Positions 57,479 through 64,000 of a stretch of DNA of 64,000 nucleotides are shown piece after piece; within the stretch, counting starts at the first letter, position 1; each line of letters starts with the position of its first letter. This DNA is from Dendrobium chrysotoxum. Lineage: Eukaryota; Streptophyta; Magnoliopsida; Asparagales; Orchidaceae. The stretch covers positions 21,755,774 through 21,819,773 of the forward strand of contig CM034314.1 of assembly GCA_019925795.1 (NCBI GenBank), in the 5' to 3' direction. A program made the position numbers and the translations under genes. Under the pieces are notes generated by a model. It was not told the origin of the DNA. It ran no database searches and saw nothing but the letters and a program-made list of their open reading frames with translations.

Positions 57479-59882
57479 CACTTTTTTTTGTTTTTGGAAA
57501 AATTACTCTTTGGGGCCTACACATTAATATGAATAAAGTGGTTATATGACCTTAAAGGGATCTAAAGCAGCTAATGCTCAGAGAGCTACATCTAAAAGAA
57601 AAATAAAACCTGATAATTAAAGATCCCTACTAAATTACAATGAAAGGGAAAAAAGACATCTGAAGGGCGCAAGGGAGGCCAAGCAAATAGCTTTAGCAAA
57701 AAGTAGAATCGCGCAGGATCCACAATAGGCAGAACAAGCTGCAGGATGAAAATCCCACTAAATTGCCAATTACTCCAATTGCAAAGCATACCTGCAAGAA
57801 TAAAACACCTCCAAGCATGCAACTAGTTAGGGAGTGCATATCAGAGGGAAAACCACAATGCACCAGTAGAAAAGAGCACCAAAGGACAACTAAACCAAAA
57901 GAACCTCCACAAAGTAAATGCTAACAATGACATAAGCACTCCAGTCAATTTACCAGAGGAAACACGACCCATCACAAGTCCCAACAACTTGAATAGAAGC
58001 CCTAGGCACCCAAGGCAAAGACAAGTGAAATAATCCACAACAAAAATCAAACCACTGCATAAACCGCCAACCAACCACAAAACAAATTTAGAGGAATACA
58101 AGCTCAGCCATAGTGAACAAAACAAAAAGCACTATCCATTAGAATAAAAAATAGGAGCAATTTTAGAATTAGAAGAATTGCCAATTGTATATTTAAAGAT
58201 TTGCATCTTAGAATTTTTTTTTCCTTATTTTTCTTTCTGAGCATTGTAGAGAAGCCTTCTATATCAACACTGATTATATACAGATTTGAACAAGCCTATA
58301 AATCCAAACAACTTTCCACATTAACCATCCCTCCAGACTTAATAATTCCTGATGGTTAAGAATCTAACCAGTCCAACTAGTCGACAGAGTTTTCAATAGA
58401 AAGAGCCTTTAATTGCTGCTACCCCAAATTCATTGAAATTAAAGCTTCTTCATATATAGGTGAAGAAGGAATACTAATAATGGGAGCCATATTAGAGGCA
58501 TCTATATAATCAAAATCATTCATATGAGCCGCTTCAACCTGAAAGGGGTTAGCCACAGTAGCCATAACAGGAGTCAAAGGACAAATAATAGTGGCCAAAT
58601 TAGTTTTCCCCAAACCAACATTACCCGAGGGAAAAATAACAGCATTCTCACTAAATTAGGAGAAATAACAAGTTGCTTATTTACATTATAGGAAGTAAAA
58701 GCAACCAAAGTTTTATCAACCATTGCATTAATAAAAGCTTCACTAATCAAAGTATCAGAAGCAATAATAGTACCAACACCTTCATTAACATGCTTAAACA
58801 TAAAATTTGTAGTCATTGAGAGCAAATTTTACAATTTCCTAAGCCACAACATCAGAATAGCCCTTAGAAACTAAGTTATTGTTAACCATGCTAGCAACAA
58901 TTATATGTTCGGGATTCACAGAAGCTTCAACTAAATGGGGATGCAGAATACGACATTCCACTCTTAAATGACCTAAAGATTCATAATGACCACAAAATAG
59001 AGGAAACCCCTCCATCTCAACTTGTTGTATGTAACCAAAATTATCAGGGCCAAGTCATACCCGATTGGGGTAATGCTTGGTGATATCAAGCTCAATAAGA
59101 ACAAGAGCTACAGAAGGCCTTGAGCCTATGGAAGCAGCATTATCTATTTTTAATGATCGACCAAACAAAGATCCTAACTCGTGAAGTATATAGGAAGAGA
59201 AGAGATGCGGTCAGAGGTTAGGGAAGGAGACCCAGATCAAATAATGGGTGATTCCACATTGATATCAAAATGTGGAAATCGCTTGAAGAGTTTTATATAA
59301 TAATTACTAACAAAATACTAAGGATGTGAGAAAACTCTACTATTATCCAAGTCATTTTCCAATTGATCAAAACAAATTTTGGATTCAAAAGAGTGATAGA
59401 AACTTCAGCGATGAGTTTAAGGTTAAAGAAGAATTTGCAAATTGAGTTGAGGGGAGGTCTCCAAGTAAGAAATTTTTTAATTAAAGAAAATTCAAAAGGT
59501 GCCTAACAGCCAATTTCTCCTCCTCCAAAATCCACAATGAAAGTAGACCACGATGTGTAGTGGTTTTGAGATCAAGGAAAGCCACATAGGAAGATGCCCC
59601 ATACAAGGCATCTAAAAATGAATAAGATTTTATTTTTCAATTCAAAAATCTCGGATCGTTCAAGTGATTGACCGCCATCTAACCGAAGAATGCCCTAGGT
59701 GGAGAAGTTGCGAGAACGACCACAAAATATAATAGCAAAGCCTAATAAAAGTAAAGAAGAAGAAGAGAAGAAACTTCCCTAAGAGTGGTATAAACATTTA
59801 GAAGCGCGACGGCAGTACCGCTAAGGCGTATGGCTAGGGAGAAAACCCTAGTAGAGCTAGTAACCATGGTGCATGTTCACCT
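57479..59882 (-). mobile_element. L1 LINE without ORF2 (L1-3)
   Basis: Minus-strand copy with both L1 ends. It is flanked by TAATAATCAAAGGG at 57465-57478 and 59883-59896. Contents: 5' UTR (about 59882-59700), ORF1 relic (59700-58400), then directly the 3' UTR (58140-57490) ending in a T-rich tail (57482-57497). About 4 kb of ORF2 is absent, so it is an internally deleted 2.4-kb copy. Confidence 0.88.
58400..59700 (-). pseudogene. L1-3 ORF1 relic
   Basis: DUF4283-type ORF1. Minus strand near 59180-58960: LFGRSLKIDNAASIGSRPSV, VLIELDITKHYPNRV, then after a stop the knuckle CGHYESLGHLRVEC with the second cysteine changed to tyrosine. This matches FGRPLQTDQATISRTRPSV and CTHCKNHGHAISDC of L1-1. 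The longest open stretches left are 58574-58825 and 58419-58613, both in the low-complexity C-terminal region. Start region near 59690 (MAVNHLNDPRF-like) is not clear. Confidence 0.75.
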
Positions 59883-60138
59883 TAATAATCAAAGGGAGCT
59901 TAGTTTTTATAATTGATTTTTACTAAGGTTTTATATTCTGGTCATCTTTCCTGATTCTCGTAGGTCGCCTTCAGGATTTCTGTTCGTCATCTGCGCTTCT
60001 TAGGGAAGTTGTCTAAACCTTATTATAGTTGGTTTCTCATAAGGTCCGTCGTGTGCTGGCTTGTTGCTTTGCTTGCCATAGTTTTTTTATTTTTAGGGTT
60101 TATTTATTTTCTTCATTTTTTCAATTTCTTATCGAGTG

Positions 60139-61510
60139 ATGGCTACCTTCCCTCTCAAGAGATCTGATCCAGGTTTTTTTTATGGTAAAAATAAACCTCG
60201 ATCTTTTATAGAGGCTCTCACTAGATCCTATTCTTCATCTATTTTTCTTGACTTAAAAGCAACCACTCATCATGGTTTGCCTTCTCTCTAGATATCTTAG
60301 GAGGATGTTTAAGCTTTGGTTGTTCCTGTTAAATTTGCTCTTGTCAGGAAGTTCCTATGTTGTTCTTCTCCTCTAGATGCCATTCAAAAAATTTTTAACA
60401 TAAAATTATCTGGGAATTTTTTTATAATCGTGTTGGACCCTAGACATGTGCTTATCAAGTTATCAAATGATATGAATTACAATCAGGTATTTGTTCATCA
60501 GGCTTATTATGTTAACAATTGCTACATGAAGCTTATTAAATGGTCCCTATACTTTGATATCTTGTACGAGTCTCCTGTCATTCCCATTTGGGTATCTTTC
60601 TCTGATCTTAGACTGTATTTCTTTGTACATTGTATTCTTCACGGGTTAGAATCTCTCTTTGGTTTCCCTCTTCATACTGATAATGCAATTAATGTTGGGT
60701 TCAAACCATTAGTTACTCGTATTCTTATGGAACTTGATATCATAAAAAGTATCTTGATTTCGTATGGCTGGGATAAAAAAATTTGAATATATTCGAAAGT
60801 TATTATGAATGATTTCCCTTAATTATGTGAGCAATGTAAATATATTAGGCATGACAAGGCAGATTATTTTTTTCTTCATCTGTATTTAAGGAAACCTAAT
60901 ATTAATATTATCAAAGGTAAAAATATTCGTAATAATGAAAATGCTACTGTGAACCCTCCTTCATCATATGTTTAAACTTTAAATAACCCCCTAATACAAA
61001 ATAAAATGTTGACGGTCTTGATTTAATTATTCAGATTTATGCAATTTCTAATAATAGAATTAATGTGAATGAGAATGAGATTTGTGTGATGGATCCTGTG
61101 TGAAATGAGTTGCATGGTGAGCTTCAGGTTGACTCAAATTTTCCTACTTCCAATTGGTTCCTGATCCCAATGGGTTGTCTTTACTTGGCAATGTGACTCT
61201 TTTTAATCTTGGTCAAAGCAATTTGGCCACCCATTCTGCTATTGACCTCAATTTGGGGGATCAATTTTATGGGGGCAGCCCAAGTGATTTTTCTAATTCG
61301 AACTAGAAGGAAGGGGAAGTTCACTCTGATGTGGATCAGAATTATTATGTTTGTAATAAAAATCATAATTTTAATAATATTCATAGATCCCTTGAGGATT
61401 TCAAACTACGTTTGAATAAAAAGAAAAAGAAGAAAAATAAATCTAATAAGAAAAATAAGGGTGTCTTTTCATTCGATCCAAGATTTATTAGATCTAAAGT
61501 TTCTTCTAAA
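60139..61510 (+). pseudogene. L1-4 ORF1 relic
   Basis: Starts MATFPLKRSDPGFFYGK at 60139. It has stops at about 60288, 60294 and 60309, then an open 156-codon DUF4283 stretch at 60316-60786: FALVRKFLCCSSPLDAIQKI, LSNDMNYNQVF, LIKWSLYFDILYESPVIPIW, FKPLVTRILMELDIIK. This is parallel to L1-1 residues 50-205. The zinc knuckle at about 60820-60880 reads CEQCKYIRHDKADY, with the last cysteine lost. A lysine/asparagine-rich tail lies near 61410-61460. Confidence 0.8.
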
Positions 61511-61549
61511 TTTATGTATTTATGGTTAATACACTTATTTAGGATATCC

Positions 61550-62158
61550 GGGGAGTAGGTAATCTTGCTTCCCATTCTCGTATTCGTAACCTTTGTAGAA
61601 TACATAATAATACTTTTTAACTCTTCTAGAGCTGTTGATTGATTGTTCCAAACTTCTTATTTGCCAAAGGCAGTTGGGTTTGGATTTCTCTTTCTCTAAT
61701 TCAAATGGCAAGATTTGGATTTTTGGAAGGCTAATATTAGCCTCTCTATTGTAGGTGATTTTGACCTTGTTGTCCATTGCTCTCTTTCCATTTTAATGTG
61801 TCAGTTATGGGTTCTTTTATTTATGTTAAAGGTACCAATGCTGGTAGGATTATTTTATGGCGATAATTAGTTGATTTTGCCAATTCCTATTGAGGTCCTT
61901 GGTTTGTGGGAGGAAATTTTAACACCATTTCTAATGCTGCTGAAAGAATTTGTGGTTCTCTTCCTCACTCAGATACAATGGATGCCCTCAATAATATGAT
62001 GCCTGAATGTGAGCTTTCTAACATTAGTTTTAATGGTCCTAAGTTTACTTGGTCTAATGGTAGGCTTTGGGAAAGGTTGGATGTATAGAGTTTTATTTAA
62101 ATTTGATTGGATCTATTTATTTCATAATACTAAGGTGGACCATCTTAGAATATTATGA
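61550..62158 (+). pseudogene. L1-4 ORF2 endonuclease fragment
   Basis: DIRGVGNLASHSRIRNLCRI at 61550, then stops, then GPWFVGGNFNTISNAAERI and FNGPKFTWSNGRLWERLDV at 61890-62088. The following bases read RVLFKFDWIYLFHNTKVDHL, like LLFNHEWIRDFHMTHVQHL in L1-1. The domain is interrupted at 62159 by CACTA-B2 before the catalytic SDH. Confidence 0.8.
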
Positions 62159-63856
62159 CACTACAAGAAAAATGGCCAATTCTTGGGGAAATACCAACAA
62201 AAATTATCTGCCAGAATTTTTGGCAGCTCATGCATTAGTATTAACTAGTAGATGAGATGCAAAAAAAATTGATGAAACTAATGGTAGAATATGTTCGCCA
62301 GTTATTTACCCATGTGGTGGCTTTTATGGTGAAAATTTCAATCCAATTTTTACTTAAATAGAGGCAGATTTTTCCACCAACAAATAGTAAGTTAAAGCCA
62401 TATTTCATCCTCCCACCTGCTCCCGCTCCCAGATCCTACTCTTTCTTCTAAAATGCAGCTCTCTCCTCTTCGTTGCCATTTCAAGGTGATGTTTTCTTTA
62501 TTTTCCTTCATTTCTTCAAGATTTGGGAGGTCAAACTCATTATCTTTGTGCATTTTAATTTTTCAATTATTTGAACCGTTTATTTTTTGTTAAAATTATT
62601 TTTGGTAGAATTAACGTTTACATGAACTCGAGCTAGAACTAATATTTGCAATGTAATCTATAACGAATAATTTTGGATAGTAAATACATCTATACATACA
62701 TACATTTATATTATAGGTTCAAAGTAGGATTCTTTATGTTCTTACTCTCATTAGCCATTTACAAGCTCTCTATCTATATATTTAGTGCATGTCATTATTG
62801 ATCTCTCTCAAGAATGTTGATTTATACCGCGAATGCCTTCAAACAACTCTCATCACCATCTTTCTAAGCATCTCATTATCGACCTTTCTTTAAGTCCTCA
62901 TCCAAAAGATTTTCTATTGACCTTCTCTAATAGTACTTGTTTACTACTTAGTCTCTCTGATCACTTAATACTTAGATATCATATATTAATTCCTTCCAGA
63001 ATTATGAAATGTATAAAATTTTGAAGATCTTTTCAGGAATGTATTCATTAGCTAATTTCTCTCTACGAGTATGCTATATAGAGAATATGATAAAATAGAA
63101 TATATCCCATTTATTTGATGTGATTTTATTTATTTTAGATTTGTGCATTTGATAGAAATAAGAAGATCAAAATTAAATTTAATTTTTTCGATCATCTTCT
63201 CTATCATTTTAGTATTGATAATTCAAGCTAGATAATGGATATCATAGTTGAGAGGTATTGGATGTACAATAGATTGTTACTTGGGAGAAAATTACTGATA
63301 GATGAATTTATTAAGAAAGTAGAAGAATTTATTCACATGGCTTGCCAACTACCTTCATTTATGTCAGATGAAATGTTTAGATGCCCATGCTCAAAGAATA
63401 AAAATTAAGCTTTCCTTAATCTCGATGATGTTAAATTTGATTTATATAGTAGAGGATTTATCTCAGGGTATTGTTTTTAGATATCACATGGAGAGTATGA
63501 GCCACGTACAGACAGTTAATGCGGTCCCTCCATAACTTCAACAATAATAGAGGATGATAAAATTAATATAACATTTGAAGAACTAATTTTTGATGTAGAA
63601 GGTCCGACTTTTAGAGAACATATTGATGAGTCACCTAACATGATCACAGGTGATGGGAGGGTTGCAAAAAGGTAGGCTGTGCAGCTTATTCTCTCAAGCA
63701 TATATAGTTGAGGCAAACTAGTCTAGTTCAACATAATATAATGATAGTAGCATAAATGAGATCATAAGGTAAAGAGTGGTTGGTATCACCAAAGAGATAG
63801 AGGAGATGCGACAAATACAGACTAGTATACTTGCATAATAATCTCAGATGATGATG
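62159..63856 (+). mobile_element. CACTA-B2: internally deleted relative of CACTA-B
   Basis: Starts CACTACAAGAAAAATGGCC, the same end as CACTA-B at 40341. The two run in parallel (62159-63640 with 40341-39052; 63640-63850 with 37468-37250) but the tnp2 region between is missing, about 1.6 kb. Its 3' terminus is not seen: another CACTA end begins at 63857. It could move only with help from a related transposase. Confidence 0.85.
63225..63850 (+). pseudogene. CACTA-B2 transposase remnants fused by deletion
   Basis: First part: transposase-associated domain, MYNRLLLGRKLLIDEFIKKV at about 63262, FRCPCSKNKN, a TAA, then DLYSRGFISGYCF. After the junction near 63640 the text is that of the distal gene part of CACTA-B (GTGATGGGAGGGTTGCAAAA, CACCAAAGAGATAGAGGAGATG). 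The 63516-63716 minus-strand frame is a shadow. Confidence 0.75.
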
Positions 63857-64000
63857 CACTACAGGAAAACTGTCTGTTACCGTCAGAATTTCCGGTGGAT
63901 GGTATCTGCCGGAAACTAGCGACGCAATTACCGGCGGATTTGTGGCCGGTAATTATGCGATGGAATTTTTGGCGGATTATCCGTCGCTTATTTACTGGCG
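63857..64000. mobile_element. Start of another CACTA element
   Basis: CACTACAGGAAAACTGTC at 63857, then repeated subterminal units of the form AATT(A/T)CCGGCGG / GCCGG(T/A)AA in both orientations. CG-rich compared with the rest of the window, so it looks less decayed. The rest lies outside. Confidence 0.75.

Larger units (their letters stand above)
59897..62158 (+). mobile_element. L1 LINE (L1-4), cut by a CACTA insertion
   Basis: Plus-strand L1: 5' UTR (about 59897-60138), ORF1 relic, start of ORF2. The element stops inside the endonuclease where CACTA-B2 starts at 62159. The rest may lie beyond the window. L1-3 sits at its left, head to head. Confidence 0.75.

Overview
The window is a piece of a flowering-plant nuclear genome. 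It is AT-rich and built almost entirely of plant transposable elements: Ty3/gypsy, SIRE-like Ty1/copia, L1 and RTE LINEs, CACTA (En/Spm) and a Harbinger-type MITE. One host gene is recognisable, a MIR319 microRNA locus on the minus strand at 48.1-48.6 kb. The species cannot be named from the sequence. The gypsy, copia and L1 polyproteins are broken, mostly by C-to-T or G-to-A stop codons, as expected of old methylated copies. Long frames still open are an L1 ORF1, an RTE reverse transcriptase and the copia extra ORF.

Layout. 1-7.6 kb: minus-strand gypsy element (gypsy-1), whose right LTR was hit by a SIRE-like element now reduced to a solo LTR (5878-7535, TSD CTTAA). 7.7-13 kb: CACTA transposase remnants and a small CACTA-like element. 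14.9-41.3 kb: a second gypsy element (gypsy-2) whose right LTR is split by a 21.75-kb CACTA element (CACTA-A, 19100-40850, TSD ATC). Inside CACTA-A sit a 5'-truncated L1, a minus-strand SIRE element, a plus-strand SIRE element inserted into it, an RTE LINE and a second complete CACTA (CACTA-B, 36290-40341, TSD AAA). 41.3-49.2 kb: single-copy-looking DNA with a Harbinger MITE and MIR319. 49.2-57 kb: a full-length L1 (50060-56694, 18-bp TSD) between two short RTE fragments. 57.5-64 kb: two further L1 copies, an internally deleted relative of CACTA-B, and the start of another CACTA element.

The most unusual signal is in the SIRE-like elements. Arrays of 15-bp dyads (ATCGTACTGTACGAT in one element, ATCATCCAGGATGAT in another) are arranged as pairs with a 20- or 21-bp period. 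They lie just upstream of a TATA box in all three LTRs and again upstream of a second TATA box that precedes the extra ORF inside two elements. Within an element the LTR and internal arrays use the same dyad version. The version change keeps the dyad symmetric. This looks like a retrotransposon with two matched promoters controlled by one dyad-binding factor.
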